Below, one piece after another: positions 26,009 to 40,570 of a stretch of DNA of 64,000 bases. The stretch comes from Struthio camelus. Taxonomy: Eukaryota > Chordata > Aves > Struthioniformes > Struthionidae. Position 1 is the stretch's first letter, and the number at the start of each line of letters is the position of its first letter. A program made the translations under genes and the position numbers. The DNA lies in the NCBI RefSeq assembly GCF_040807025.1, contig NC_090953.1, forward strand, positions 25,466,997 through 25,530,996, in the 5' to 3' direction. The notes under the pieces were generated by a model that was not told where the DNA came from, made no database searches, and saw only the letters and a program-made list of their open reading frames with translations.

Positions 26009-27774
26009 GTAACACTTCCCCACTCCAAAGTCTTCACACAAAGGTGAGACATCTCCGAACGGTATTAGATGCTGGAACAAAATCTTAGTAGCCAACATGA
26101 CTCTCCAGCACTCATCCCGAGTTTGAACAATGAGAAGTTTGTTCAGCAGCGTGCAGAATTTGGATCAGCTCTCCAGAAACCAACGCAGTCATTTTTCAAC
26201 TGAGCCTTTATCAGACTTGGCTCAAAATATGTGCAAGTCAGCAAATTTTAAACCAAGGAGTTCTACATCCATATGGAGGAAATAAGGTCTTTGTAGACTA
26301 TTTCTGGTATGCAAGCAAGTCTCTTCAGGAGAACTCAGCACTGTCAAACAGTTTTGGCATAATACCTGGAACATATTACTATTCCAAGTCAAATACATTT
26401 AAAAGCACACAATCATTTAAAAGCTCTGTCTAGATAAAGGTTTGTGTTCCCTACGTGAAGTCATTGTTTTTCTGAACAACAGAAGCATGTGAACAGTCTC
26501 AAGGAAAACATCATGTTCTTCAGTTTCATCCCACCACCTAGCATTTCAGCGTCCCCCATGTTCAGTGTTTCACTCTCCTTCAGTGTCAGACATTTAGCCA
26601 GAAGTGTTAACAAAAAGAAGAAAGTCTGTAACACTGAAAATAGCAAAGACAACCCCCCAAAATATTAATACAGTTTCAAAACTGTAAAAGGCACTAACAT
26701 TTTTAAAGACTCCAGAGATCTAGAGCACCTTCGGTGGCAGCGGGGAAACCAGCAACAGCATCTTTACGCACTAACGCCTCACCCCCAAAAGGTAAATTCT
26801 CTGCCTAGTGGCTAAAAGCAATAAATAGATGAGTTTGTAAAATGAAACACTCCTCTCCTATTCTGCCGACACACAACGAAGGCCTCTTTGGGGCAGGAAG
26901 AGAATTGGCATGACAATTCAGAGAGTTCAGCAAATTTAAGCTGCGCCTTATGTGCAAGTGCGAAAGCGTGAGGAAGGAACAAGGAAGGATCACTTAAGCT
27001 GCATAGTTACATGTGCGTTTCCCCTCAAAAGCATTGCCAGGTAAGGAAGCTCCCACTCTGCTTTGTTCCCATCACATTGGTACCCCGTTTGCTAACAGAG
27101 AGATCACACTGGAGATACGTTTCAAATATTCATTTTATCTTCTTCTCAGAGATCGGTTCCCTGATCTGGTTCATCCTACCACCTTACAGGAAGGTAGGAT
27201 CAATGCAACCAAGAACTACTGAGAGCTGAGAGCCCATTTCAGCATGGAAATCACTAGGTGTGTGGACGTACTCTCACACTGTTCTTATTTCTTGCCTCGT
27301 TTCCCTCCTTTACCCAATCCGAAGGCATTCTGAAGCTTACAGGTTTTCCTTAGTATTATTTCCAACCACGGGGCACAATTTCTCCTTCACTCTCACCCCC
27401 ATCAGAGTGCCACTGTTAACTGTGCAACAGAAGAGTTCGCACTTAGTCCACATTTTTAACTTCAGTCAGACATGCCACCTGCACCTCCATTCACATACTG
27501 CTCCGGTTGCTAAACCCTTACAAAAATCCTGAACAGATACAGCTCTGAGGATAGCACCAAAACAACTAAAGCCATGTCCTCTGAAAGCCAACAGAGCTGA
27601 ACCTACGCATAAGGCCCAACTAGCTTACTTATGGCTACTGCTTCAGACCAGAAAGTAGATACCTGGGAAAAAGAAAGAGGAAGTGCACAGAACTCCTCTG
27701 TGCAACTTTTCCACCCTCCAACTATTTTTAGTTCTGGGCCTTCCCAAGTCAGTTATGTTTCTGCATATTCAGAA
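26009..27774. other. Intronic stretch without recognised genes
   Basis: About 1.8 kb of AT-rich non-coding DNA. I see nothing supportable in it. Confidence 0.45.
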
Positions 27775-28060
27775 CGCTCAGCGGAGTCTCAGCGTGAGCT
27801 TGTCCAGTCTCCCTCTGAATCTGCACAACCTTTTTGTAGCCACAATATCCTTTGGATAGTCCTATGAGTCTGTTATTCATTGCCCGAAAAACCACCTCCT
27901 TCCGTTTGTCCTGAATCTGCCTCCATTCGATGCTTCCTAAATCTCGTAATGGAAGAGAGTGGACCGTCCTCCCACATAGGCCTCTCTTGATTGCATTGAC
28001 TCGACCTGACCTAGCTAGCATTAAAGAACTGGCAATGGATGAAAATAACCACTTCTTGTC
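27775..28060 (-). mobile_element. Ancient CR1/L3-like fragment
   Basis: On the plus strand the segment around 27,820-27,960 (CTTTTTGTAGCCACAATATC, then CTCCTTCCGTTTGTCCTGAA) resembles the reverse complement of the ORF2 3' region of old amniote CR1-type elements. An open frame of 137 residues crosses it on the minus strand but does not match the young CR1 protein. Recognition is from memory of the family; edges are approximate. Confidence 0.45.
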
Positions 28061-31000
28061 AGAATGGACACAAAGTAAGAGACCAGTTTTGACTGTATAG
28101 AATAAGCAAGCAGCATTATTTGCCAACCAGCGGTAGATGCCTGGTGCACAGTAAAGCAGCAATGGAGCATAAAGGACCCAAACCAGACGTTAAAGCTATT
28201 TGCAAACTAGGTTTGCCCTAAAAAGATGGGAAGCAGCAGCATGAAAAATAGTAGAGTCCTATCTTGCTGGGTAAATTTTACTGTCTTTTCACCAGAAACA
28301 ATATACTTACATTCAACACCTGGAGAAGAATTGAGCACAAAAGCTAATTGCCTTAACAACTGCACTTACAGTAAAGCTCCCATGTGGATTCAGTAATTTA
28401 CAAATTCCTCTCTGAATATATCCCAGAGCTGATTCCTTACTTTTGTTCTGCTCAACTGGAAGAAAAGAAAAAAAAAAAAAAGCCAGTAAAAGTTATTCTG
28501 GCACTGTATTTGGGCAGTACTTGGAACAATATTTGTCTGACCCTTGCATAAAAAAGAAAAACACTGCTGCTTGCAAAAGCCTTGCAAATACCGCTCGATG
28601 TATCCCTCACAGTTCCCCTAACTCTCATGAGTAGCCTGCCTGTTTGAAACATAGCAACAGAGCACTGCAAGAAGGTCTAGAACTTAATTTTGCCTTTAGA
28701 AACACAACCTTTGAGTTATATGCTGGCATGCCTAACTGAGTTCAATCTTTGTGCGTGTAAAGGTTTGACATTCCTTGTGAGCCACTGAAACTTGCACATA
28801 TTTCTACAGTCTGCATAACAGGAAGCCTAATTTTTGTTAATAGAGAAATGCTGAAGACTTCAAAACTGATGCCAACAGTCTTTGTTGATGAAAGGGTATG
28901 GAATGGTGCCTTGAATAAGACCAGGAGACTATAAAGTTTAAAGATAACAGGTGGAAAAGTTCAGATAGAGTCCTACTTATAACACATGAATACCTTAAAA
29001 TTAAATTCTTTAAATCTTTTGAATCACTCAGAACACAGAGTCCTGCCGACTCCAAATTAAGTTTCATTGCACAAAGTTTTCCACCGCCTTTGCTTCCTTG
29101 AGATATTCCCAGGTGGGAGCAAGACTACGTGCTTCCAGCAGTAAGGAATCATTTGCTATTACATGGCTCAGTGACATCTCAGTGAGGCTACTCCTTCTCT
29201 GTCCTCTCGGGCTGAGGATGCTCACTAAGACAACTATGTTTCACACTTCTGTTCCTAGCCTGTACTCCTGAAACCTTGATCTGCTTGAATCAGGCTACAA
29301 AACCTGAAAAAAAAAATCAATCTGGAAAAGCCTACCTGAAGAGTTGTTTACTTTTCACTTCCAGATGACCAAAGCTTTTTCAGAACATATAGATATGCAA
29401 GAAACTGTGGCTTGAAAGAAAGATCTTGTGGGACTCGGGGGGGAAAAAAAAAGTACACATCCTAAAACTAAACATCTGCTTTTTATTCTTGTGTAAGAGC
29501 TACTAAAGCAGCAGATAGCTTTACAGTTCTACTCTGATGACCAAAGTCCCACTCACATACTACAGTCACAGACCAACAATTCTGTCCCAGTTACAGTTGT
29601 TACACAAACACGCGTTCATTCTCAAAGCTCAAAGCTGAGCTCTCTTCTAGTCATGAAAGGACGAGAAAGTTTTGAAGATAACCTGCAGGTAACGGACTTT
29701 TCCTCTTTGCTTACTTGCATGTAGAAGTAATATGCAACAACAGCGAAAGCCGAGTTCTGATGTTATGCTCAAGTTGCGTCTGAAGCCGTTCTGTCCTTGC
29801 ATCCTCCCTTCATTCCTAGGGTTTTCAGTTCAGCTGAACACAGTTCAGCGAGGATAGAGCAAAAATGGGCAATTCAACAAGAAATAGTCAAGGTGCAGAA
29901 AAACGTTCTATACAAATAAGCAATTAAAATATGGCTACCCCACCTCACACATATGGGCCCATCAAACTAACAGCAGCTTCCTATTTGGCTTTCCCCGAAA
30001 TAAGAATAGAGGGCTACCAAGTGAAACAGTGTTGATTAACGGTCTGGGTACGCTGCAAGTTCAGAGAGAAGGCCTGAAAAGGAACATACGCCTTTATTAA
30101 ACATTGAGTTAAGATAGAGAAACATTTAAAATGGGATTTTGAACCTCCACTCTATCTTATCAAAACGAGCATTAAGGAACAGTCGGAACACAACCAGTCT
30201 TAAGTGCCTCTACGCAGGCTTGCTCGCCTTACATCCTCCTGTGAAACAGAGTTCCTAGATCACACATTGAATATCACTATTAGCCCTTTGCACTTTGTTC
30301 ATATTTTGGGGGATTTTTTTTTGCTTGTTTGTTTTTAAAGGAATCCTTTGCAGGTTACATGAGTTACATGGTTTATACTCTTCAGGAGCTGATAGCATCT
30401 GCACAAGGAATATTTCTATTTCCCCATCCATTCTAGGAAGAAAGGCAACCCCTTCCTAATTCAGCTCTAAAAGAAGTCTTCCCAAATGGGATTGGTCTTA
30501 CCAGGCATGGTCAGGTATACCTGCCTTAATTTCAATCCTGGCTTGGGTAACACAAGCATGTTCCAAAATCTCATATAGGCAAAGGAGTTTTCTCGCAAGA
30601 TTCCACTGATCCACATAGCAAGATTAATTTCTTCATTATTTATGTTGAAGAAAAATTTAATCATTGTTAGAACACACTGATCAGAACACACGGGTTAGAA
30701 CCCCTCCGCCTTCAAAGCAAGGACAATTTGTTCAGCCTCCCCCCACTAATACATTGGTTTACTAAATCATTACCAGACTCTAAATTCAATGCCCCTCAGA
30801 AGAGTTGCTTGCTAAGTTGATACTCCTTCTCAGACCCAAGCACAAACCAGTAGCCTAAACACTGCTCTTTGGGATCCGTTTCCACTACCTGATAGACTCA
30901 GGCCTTCAGTGCTGCAGAGGAGAAAGCTTGCCACAAACTCAGATGACAAAGCTGGCTCTTTAAAGGCAAGTGACCCTTTTCCAGGAGAAGCCCACTAAAA

Positions 31001-32497
31001 TGTTCATCAAGGCCTCCGCTGTTCCTCAAGAGCTCTCTTCTGGTAGACTTTAGGTTCTTTGCAGTTTCTATTTATCCTGGTTCTCTTCCTCCAGATATCA
31101 CCCCCTTTTAAGGGAGGCCAACGATCCAGTCAACAATACTTACCAGCTAGTGAAGCAGTTTTATTAAGCGACTACCAGGTTTCATGTAGTTGTAGCTAGC
31201 GGTAGTCAAAAATTCACCTAAGAACACTAAAATTCTAGGGATATAATCCTGTATGCTCCCCTAAAGGTTCTTGAGCCAAGATGCTTGCAGTTTGGAACTT
31301 GCACAAGGACCAAATGAGAGCTTTCATGGAAGAAAAAAAAAGGAAAAAAAAAAAGAAAAAGTGTATTCTCCATAAAATGGAGCAAACCAAACAGCTGCAG
31401 AACCAAGAACAGGAATTCCTGCTGTTTTCTCCCCTGCCTGTGCTTATCAGACCTATTTGTGAACAACTCTAACTCATTATAATAACAGGAACAAAACCAA
31501 CCCAACAGTAACTGGATAGTTTTGTGCCAGGTTAGAGAGTTAAAGCAGCTCAGAAACAGGTTTGACAAGCAGCAGAAGCAGTACATGGGAAAGGCAGAAT
31601 CAAAACCTCCCCTTTTGGGCACAGCAGTTACAATCACAGTCTTAAATTCTTCACGCTCCACAACAGAGCATTTCAATACCAAGCAAAGATTAAACTCACA
31701 GGCTCAGTGCTTAAGTACAAAACTGCATCAACAGCTCCCCAAACGTGCTAAAAAGCCTGAGTATGTATTTCCCTTGCTAAAAGTGGGGTTTAATAGTCCA
31801 ATTTCTGATAAGACTAAGTTTTTCCTCAGGCATAGATCAGTAAGCTGGGAGACTCAACAAGCAAGCCACAGTTCATCAGCCATGACACGAACACAAGCAA
31901 AGCAGCACCAGCGAAACATTGCTATCATCACGACGTACACCTCACAAAATTAGAATGGCACACAGCAAGGCATCAGTGTGCACATACTTTACTAGTTGCT
32001 GCCACTACCCAGTTCTGGGCTATTAGCTGATTGCGGTCTGGAAAGGAATGCTCGATTGTCTGCTGGCCACAACCCCGCACTAGCAGAGCTGAACAGAAGC
32101 ATTATGATCACCTCCTCCCACTTTCGGCATACAAAGGTGGAATTTCAAGAACTTCTTTCATTCTAAAGGGACAGGGAACTTCATGTTCAACGTCTTATTT
32201 GCCCCTTCTTTCTCATTTTTATCTGTCTGATTTCAGTTTCTAGCCGTCCCATTTTGAAATGCCTTTACACATAAGTCGCAGTATCTTGTGCGTCAAATCT
32301 CCTTTGAATATTTACAGCATGTGAGATCTGTAGGTAGGTACAGTATGCTCAAGATTTCCCCTCCTTCTCATCTGAGACATCACTGCAAGCCATCCTTCAG
32401 GGCCCTTCAGAAATATGGCTGCCCTGCCAACCCTTCCAGTATTCCAAAAAGGAAGAAGGTCCATGAATTTGGGATAACTGAACACTTGAAGTAAGAA
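28061..32497. other. Intronic stretch without recognised genes
   Basis: About 4.4 kb of non-coding DNA. It contains A-rich runs at about 28,467-28,480 and 31,333-31,358. No gene or clear transposon was found. Confidence 0.45.
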
Positions 32498-32965
32498 ATG
32501 CCCTACTGATGGTCTACCTAGCCCGCTACTCTCTCTCCAACCATGACGATCACAGATGCTATAGGGAGCAAGAGCCTGGCCAGTTTCTGCAGCCTGCTCC
32601 CCTCACGCTCCCCAACCAGCACCCGCAACTGTTGCATTAAAGACGCCAGTATGGGCACCCCTGCCCAGTCCCACTAGTATCCGTTTTATGGACCTGCTGT
32701 CCATGGATTTATCTCAACCCTTTCTGAATGCATCTAAACTCGCAGCTTCCACAAACTCCTGGGACAACAAGACCCAGATTTTTGTTGCCTGCAGTTTAAA
32801 GAAGCGCTTCCAAACTAAACAGTCGCAGATTTTTTAGTTCCTCCTGGAGAGGCAGCTGCTCCGTTGCCTTCAGTTTAACACCTCTTCTCTGTATGTTCTC
32901 CAACTCCACTAAAGATGCAGTGACCAGAAATGCACAATGCGATAGATTTAGTCAGGCATTCATGC
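32498..32965 (-). mobile_element. Ancient CR1/L3-like 3' end
   Basis: On the plus strand, GGTCTACCTAGCCCGCTACT near 32,510 and CCATGGATTTATCTCAACCC near 32,702 look like the reverse complement of the 3' end and ORF2 end of old amniote CR1 copies. The element would lie on the minus strand with its 3' end at about 32,500. It is far more diverged than the young CR1s in the window. Confidence 0.5.
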
Positions 32966-35900
32966 ACTGAAACTCACTCAACTTATTACCCAACAATCCT
33001 AATCTTTAATCAGGTTAATATTTCAGCCCTCCTAAAAAATGAAACGATAACATGTACTATCTGTAGCAAGGAGGAGAGATCAACGTGCCAATAACAACTG
33101 ACTCAATGGCAGGGAGACTAGATAAGTCCTGACAGTCCCAACTGGCAAGCAATGCCCATGCCAAATAATAAGGTTTTTGCCCACTCATCTGCAAAGAGTT
33201 TCTTTCACAAGCCAAAAAACCCACACCACTCATCGCACTCCTAAACATAAGCAAGTACAGCAGACACTTGAAAATCCTGTTCTACTTCCCAGCAGCCACC
33301 ATTTCCATTCAGCTGGCAGTCTACTACCAGCCTCAGAAGAGTCTAGCACTTGAGAGGATGGTAGAAGAGCTCAAGAAGGCTGATTATACACGGAAGGGAA
33401 CTTCTTCCTCACTGTCGCCTGATAAATTATGTATTTAATTAGAATCAGTCTTAAGGAGAAGTTGAACATCAAGGGTAAGGCAAATAGTCTTACTTCATAC
33501 AAGGAGGCAAATTCACACAACAAAGCAGACGCCAGAACTGTCCAGGGCTGTACACGCTCACATGCGAAAAACTTCTCCCAACAGCTAGAATAAATCACTA
33601 TTTTGTACAGATAAATTTAACCTTACCTTGAAGGCAAATATTACCAGGCACAAAGTTAGGAAGTTGCATCTGTATGAAGCCACTTAGAGTCAACTTCCAC
33701 TCTCAATCACTAATCTTCAATGTAGTTGGTAATGAACGTTTCTAATTGTCAAGTAATCCGCACTATGTCAAGTCATATAGCTCATAGCTCTGTCTTCCGT
33801 GAAGCCTTAATGCTCATTGGTAAGGATCACGTTGTACCAGTAGATCACTGAAGGTCCTTCTGAACTGCATCCAGATATCGAGTTAATCACTGCCAACAGC
33901 AGCATCAGAAACGCCAGCAATTATCCAACATAAAAAGCTTTTCATAGTTATAGATCCCCAAAGCTCTGTCCACCACAGAAATGTAGCCTTTACATTTTGA
34001 TACTGATATCTACAGATAAGTAGAAAAGGTCCTTGTAACACAAGGTCATACCTAGTTTCCTAGAAGACTAATTTTAGCCATCTGTGCCTCAGGCAATTCT
34101 ATTAGTTACTTGAAGAAAGGCTACTGGTGTTGAGCGCTGGTACAAGGGTAAGTCCCTTATAACTCCATTTAATTGCAAATGATCTCAAAACTATTAGCAG
34201 GGAGCCCTACCTTAATTCAAAGAGGAGACAGATTTAAATACTATACAAAACTAGTATCGGGACACTGCGATGCTGTTTAAAGATAGGTTTGCTCAAGAGG
34301 TGTAAATTATTACTACATTCAATTTTAGAGCTGGTAAGAGATCAGTTCAAGAAGATTTAACAGATGGGGTTTCAGCACAAATGTATTTTAGAACACCTCC
34401 TTAGCAAGCATATTTCCTACTCTAACATGCCTCGTGCTACAATTACAGCATGCTATAGAAGAGCTGATCAGCTAGAACGCAGGGATTATTCCAAGCTTTT
34501 GTAAATGTTACCAGAGACGGATTGAACAGTTTGTGAAGACAAGTTCCAGTTTACCAAAAGGTGTCACAGTGAACAGCTTTGTGAAACATTTAATAATTTT
34601 CAAAGCCAAAATGATGGTGATGACTCAGATTCTCTAGCAGTAGCATTAACTGCATTGGGTCTAAAGATCAGTATCAGCAGAAACCCACAGAAGTAGCACA
34701 GCACTCAACTGAGTTTCAAAGTCCAGAATCACTGCAAGCTTTCTACATGAAAAAAAGTTATAGAACTTAGAATCACAGTGGAATATCTAGAAAGCCTCAG
34801 CCCTGCAGGCCTTCACAAACCCTGAAGGATCTATTCCAGTACAAGAAAGCCAAATATGAGTGTCTACTGAATTATCACCTTTCATGGAGGGAGGAGCGAA
34901 CAGGACTACTGAGATCACTGTGGGGGGAGGGGGAATCAAAATGAGTTCAAGGTTTCTTGCAGAAGATGTTGAGTATATATTGGCCAACTAGATGCCTGAA
35001 AGTCACGTTCCATTCCTTAGAGCCTTTGAAAACGAGTCGCAGCAAAGAGAGCTGCCTCACCATCCAACCTACAAAAACAACTGTGTATGGGATGAATCTA
35101 AACCTCTTTTCGTGGTATCCCCAGCCAAGAGGATGCAGAGAACCTCAAGTCCCCCAGCCTGTATGCTGCATGCCAAAACTCTGAGCTATTACCAAAAAGT
35201 TACCCCGCAAACCCTGCCTTAGATCATGTTGTCTGCCTAAAGTTGAAGCACTTAGTTTTCTGCAGAGACCAGAAAGAACAGAACAACTGGTTCTAAAATA
35301 CCATGCTCCAAATCATAGATCTTGACAAGTGAAGGAACTCTGGCACGCACAATAACGACTAACATTTAGAAATGCTAAAAGACACTAAGTGCCAGTGCTG
35401 TATCCTGTAAATCTAGACAAAAACAAAGGACTGCATATTGGTTTGGAGCCTAATATCAGTCTTGGATCTTAACCACTGAATATCAATTTCAGCACAGATA
35501 TTCTTTCCACAACAGCAGAACACAGACCAACTAGTAATTTACCATCACTGTTGTTGCATCTATCACCAGTAAAACTGAAGCCTTAGCGCTGCCAGCACTG
35601 CACAGAGCTATTTCAGAAGCAGAAACTTGTCAAAACCTTTCCAAACAGAGGACAGCTGGGAAACAATATCAGATGCTTTAAGCACCTGCAGTCCTGATCT
35701 TAGTTGCTGGAGGATCATCCAGAGAACCTGAGGGCCTCCGAACCATCTAACCTGGCACTGATGCTCTGGCACTAGTTAAGCCAGCTAAAATAGCCCATTG
35801 GGCAGGCAAGAACCACGCTGCCTCGTGGAAGCACACAGAGCATGCATTTCGGAAGTGTTTATTTCCATCTAAAAAGTTTTTTAATGCATACATTGCTACA

Positions 35901-38869
35901 AGGCCTCCCTCCCAATGTTAACCAGTAGGCTGCTATCCACTACTCCAACCCTGCCAAAAGCGTTTTGCCACAAAGCAACAGCAAAAGTGAGTCTTCACAA
36001 GCCTCCTAAAGGCGAGACCTTTGAAGCCTAACTGGGACTTGAAAAAGAGAGAACTACAAAGTACGTGGTCTCCATCTCATTAGAATAAGGAGTTACAGGT
36101 TAATAAGTTTCATTTGTTCATTGAAGCTTGTTCCTTTAAGATCTAGGAAATAAAACCAAGCTGTAGAAACTAGCCTCACACATTACAAACAACTAGAGAC
36201 AGTTACAAGGTACCTAAGGACAGCCAGACTAGCCAAAGTAGCCTTGCTGCAGGATTTAAAACTGAACAGCTTATCACAGATTTCAGAAAAGTTGACCTGT
36301 TTCAGGCATTACACTTGCCAGAATCTTCCCCGTCAAGAGAACAAACTTTATAAGCCAAATTTAGAGGACTTCCTCTCATTTGCTTAATAGACCTAAACAA
36401 GCAGAAGTCAGATCGGCAAGGAATTCCGAGATTCACAAGGAACGAAAGCTTGAAGACTAGCGAGTCTTTTGAGACACTGAGATTGCTACCCTTCAGAAAC
36501 TTACCTACAGAATTTTGACAAACAAGCAGTAATAATTCAATTTGTTATTTTCTTCTGTTAAGTGCCCTCTATTAGCATGAGAGCTTAAAAAAGAAAAAAA
36601 GACAGACTACATCATTTAATTTGCTTTGTTATTTCTGCAAGCCGGATGTTACCCTTATTACCGCCGTAACAAGGGTGAGTATTTGAGAAAAACCATGCAG
36701 CTTTAAACCCCATAAGCACAGATCTTCCGCTACACAAAGTTATGAATTTGCTAGCTTCATAGCAAATCGCTAAGATCAAAGTTTCCGTATTTTACACCGT
36801 AAAACAAATAACTAAGAAACAAGTACTTCAGACTGGCTCTCACAGAGTTTAAGTATGCTTCTCCTACAACTTGATTAACCTAGTTTTGTCACCAGAGCAC
36901 AGGGGTTCCTTGTGAACTAGGAAAAAGGAGTAGCTCTATAGAAAGCTTGTATTCCAGAGTTTTCTTAGCATCATTACGAGCTACACAAGCTCATCAAGCT
37001 TTGTCAATAGAAACAATACATTAAAACACATATATGGGACAGTGACTCCTCAAGGTATTTAATAAATTACGTGGCCTCCTCTAATGTACCACGTGCAGTA
37101 TGGCCAACTCGTCTTAGAAGACTACAGAAATGTGACAGCTTCAGAAGAGGCCAACAGATTCAGGACTGGAAAGAAAACTTCACTTCTTTTTAAACGCCTG
37201 CACTTTTCCCAGTTTGAAGGAATGTCATAATGTAATCATAAAAAAAAAAAAAAAAAAAGAAAAGGAGCATAGCAGAGGAAGACAGGAAAACAGCTTTCCC
37301 AGTCTCACAACTGAATATCCCTAAGTCCTGCATTAAGAGGGTCAAATCCATGCCATTCAATTATCTTCTACAAAGCAGGAACTGTGAGACTAATCTTCAA
37401 GGTAGAACTGCTGTCAACCCACGAGGCTATTAAGTTATTATCCAGAGGAGATTTGATCACAGAACAGCAAACTAAAACAGAAGTTTCAGACAGGTAAGAG
37501 ACACCTGTCCATTTTCAAAAACGAGCTGCTCTGAATACATCTTGCAGGAAGAAATAAGGCATGAAAAGCCAAGAGAAAAAACAGCAACAAGTCTCACACC
37601 GATTAGTATTTTACTGTTTTGCCAGCTTCTAGAAATAAGCGGTCTTCCAAATGGTAGGGTCTGCTGAACCAGAAATCAAGTATCTATTTCAATATAAAAA
37701 AAACATTTTGGCAAGGAGTTAAAATATCTTCTCCTTCTATTAAAAAAAAGAAAAGAAAACTCTAGGTGGACTTAACATAGAATACAGTTCTGTTCTAGGC
37801 ACAAGACTGAGCATTTACCTTTCAATACCATATTCTGTAGACTGTGCCTTCCACACCAGCATCTCTGCTGCTTTACTCCGAAACCTTCAATCTTTCCGGC
37901 TCTCTGTAGGTCAAGGTCACCACTGCCATAACTTCACCAAAACCAAAAGCTTTGCATGGCTCAAAAGGGCGTATACATGCATGGATAATGTAGAACAGTC
38001 AATATAGTAAGTGTCATGAGGCTGTCATTCACACTGTCACCTTCTAATTAGTCAGACGCAATTCTCAAAGCATGAGGTTTAGACCCACCATGTCCCAGAG
38101 CAATTCCCACATGCATAGGACAGCCAGGTGAGCAAGCGCAGACAATTGGAGGGATCAAGGCTAACCTTCACACTTGAAACACGGGTCAACCCTTGCGGAC
38201 TGGAAGGCGGTCCAGGCTTCAATCTTGGAGGCTCTTCTCCACAGCCATTACCGTTCTGCGGACCTTTTATATTTATTTCCATAGCACTGCTGGCAATGAG
38301 AGGAAGGCAACCACCACAGCCACATACCTCCAGGGGAACTAAAAACCGGTATCAGAACCTAATTTGACTTGAGTGATCTAGTTATAAAGCTCAGATACCA
38401 GGCTTGACACAGGACCAACTGGTGACCACTTGGTGCACGAGTACAGGCTCCTAAATAACATAGGGAAGAAGCCATTGGCTGTGGTTCACAAGTGTACCAC
38501 CAACACAGGTGGGAGCCAAGTTTCTGTAAGCAAAATTTAGGCTGAGACTAGGAAGTCGATGACCAAGAGTTCTGTGCTAGCGTTTCAAAGAATTGCTCCC
38601 ACATAGGCTCAGATTCATTTGGAACTGAGAAGTTTCTGAACCACTGGGAGCCCATACAAGCACAAGAGGATCAAATCAATCAAAATAGCACCAGGACAGT
38701 GGCACTTTAAATCAAGATTAAAGACCCCCCCGACACTTCAAAACAAGAGCAAAGAAAGCCAGCAGGCACAGAAGAGCATGTATTTGAGGACGGTGAAGCT
38801 TTTGGGGAAAAGAAATGAATAAGAACTTTATCTCCTCAAAAAAAAAAACTAACAAGAAAAACCCTAGAG
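32966..38869. other. Intronic stretch without recognised genes
   Basis: About 5.9 kb of non-coding DNA with an A19 run at 37,240-37,258. No exon, RNA gene or recognised transposon. Confidence 0.45.
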
Positions 38870-39566
38870 GTAAGAGTTGGCAATATAAAATCAGAAGCTA
38901 GACAATCAATACAGTACAAGTGAAATAAATGGAAAGACAAAACAAACACACAAATGTGTTTCTACACAAATGCTGGAAGTCGAGAAGAAAGATGGAGAAA
39001 CTCAGATGCCTATTTGTAATGTGATAATATGGATGCAGGAGGAATGCTGAAAACATAGTGGAGGGCAAACAAATCGATGGGAGACCAATACCACATTTCA
39101 AATTATACAGGAAGGACTAAGGAAGCCTTTAGAAGATCTAAACTTTCTTAGCACACCGCATGGTTCAAGTCACATAAGTTTAGTGTGTCAGCAAGAAATG
39201 CCCTGTAGATGAGAATTCTGGGCGTAAACAAGAAAAACACAGTATGAGCCACCCAAGCAGCAATAACAATTGACACACTATCACCAGAGGGCTGTACAAA
39301 CAGGAAAGCCAATATTAAATAGAGATTTAAAATGCTCCATGTAAACTGTGCAAGTGTCATGTTGATATATAATGCCAAGACTAAGTTCTTAAATAGTATA
39401 AAGAACTCCTTCCTGACAGCGCATGAGAGATGCAGCAATTCTTGACTTCATCTTGAACAGTCAGTAGACTATTAGTAAGAGCCACTATCACCCGATCTGA
39501 CCATATCACAGAAGTAATAGAAGCCAACCGATCCAGTACAGTAAGGCTAAACTTTGAGAAGGAAGC

Positions 39567-39617
<51 letters not shown>

Positions 39618-39652
39618 GTATGTATACACACACACACACACATATATATATT
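39567..39652. repeat. Compound microsatellite (TA)n-(TATG)n-(CA)n-(TA)n
   Basis: About 86 bp: roughly 18 TA units, then five GTAT/TATG units, then about nine AC units and five more AT units. The transition from TA through TATG to CA suggests growth by point mutation and slippage. It lies inside the ancient CR1-like region and is likely polymorphic. Confidence 0.95.
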
Positions 39653-40537
39653 TTTTAAGGAATTATATTTGGCAACCACATGTAAAATCTTTACAGATGG
39701 CATGAAAAATATCTGAAGATACTATTCAAAAGCTCAAAGCAAGTGCACTTCAAAAGAGACTGACCAAAAAAGTCATGGGATTAAGTGCTAGGACAGGCAG
39801 TTATTGGATGATGTCTCCCAAAAGTTAAACCGTGTTTTACACTTAATTCGCTAAGCCTTGTTCACTTCCGCTCTCCTCTTCTGGCCACAGTAAGGCAAGC
39901 CAAACAAAGTTTGAGGAGCAGCTTACTAAAAATCATAAGAACTAAGATCTTTTCAATGTGCATCTGGAAAAAGAAACCTGCCAGAAAGTCAGCCAAGCAG
40001 ATAAAGTTCTGGAGGGGGGCAAAAGGACCACTCAGAAGTCAAGACCAGAACAACCACCTCACTTTACATCCATATTCACTATAGAGGAGGATGGGGAAAT
40101 TCCCCACATTGTTCTTCTGTATGGAGGGACCATGAGAGGACCCATCTCCAAAACGAAGGGTCTGTAGGAGGTTACTGACCAAGCTGCCAGAGTTTGACGG
40201 CCTTCACTCAGAAGCACTGAAGGAACTCGAGCATAAAACAACAAGGTGACTAACTCCACGTGCAGCTTCTTGGTTAAAGCTGTGCTGGGATACCTGAAAG
40301 ACACTTGCACCAGTTTTTAAAGATGGATTCAGAGGCATCTCTGCAACCACAAACTACGCATCCAAACTGGGCAAATCGACAAAGCTGTCCTAAAAAAAAC
40401 AGACTAAGCGGACACAGGGATAATTATACTTTATAAAACGAAGTCACGTCTCAAGAGTCAGAGGCTGTTGAGTTCTTTTTTCTTTCTGAAGGAGTCGGAG
40501 CACAAGCACAAGGAAAAGGCAGCTGATTCACTTTATT

Positions 40538-40570
40538 AAAAAAAAAAAATATGCACACACACACACACAA
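40538..40570. repeat. A-rich and (CA)n simple repeat
   Basis: An A12 run followed by a CA dinucleotide run, inside the decayed CR1-like region. Confidence 0.85.

Noticed and set aside
27749-28162. A 137-codon open frame on the minus strand as a host gene
   Set aside because: No start context, splice sites or known family. The DNA resembles an old CR1 3' region.
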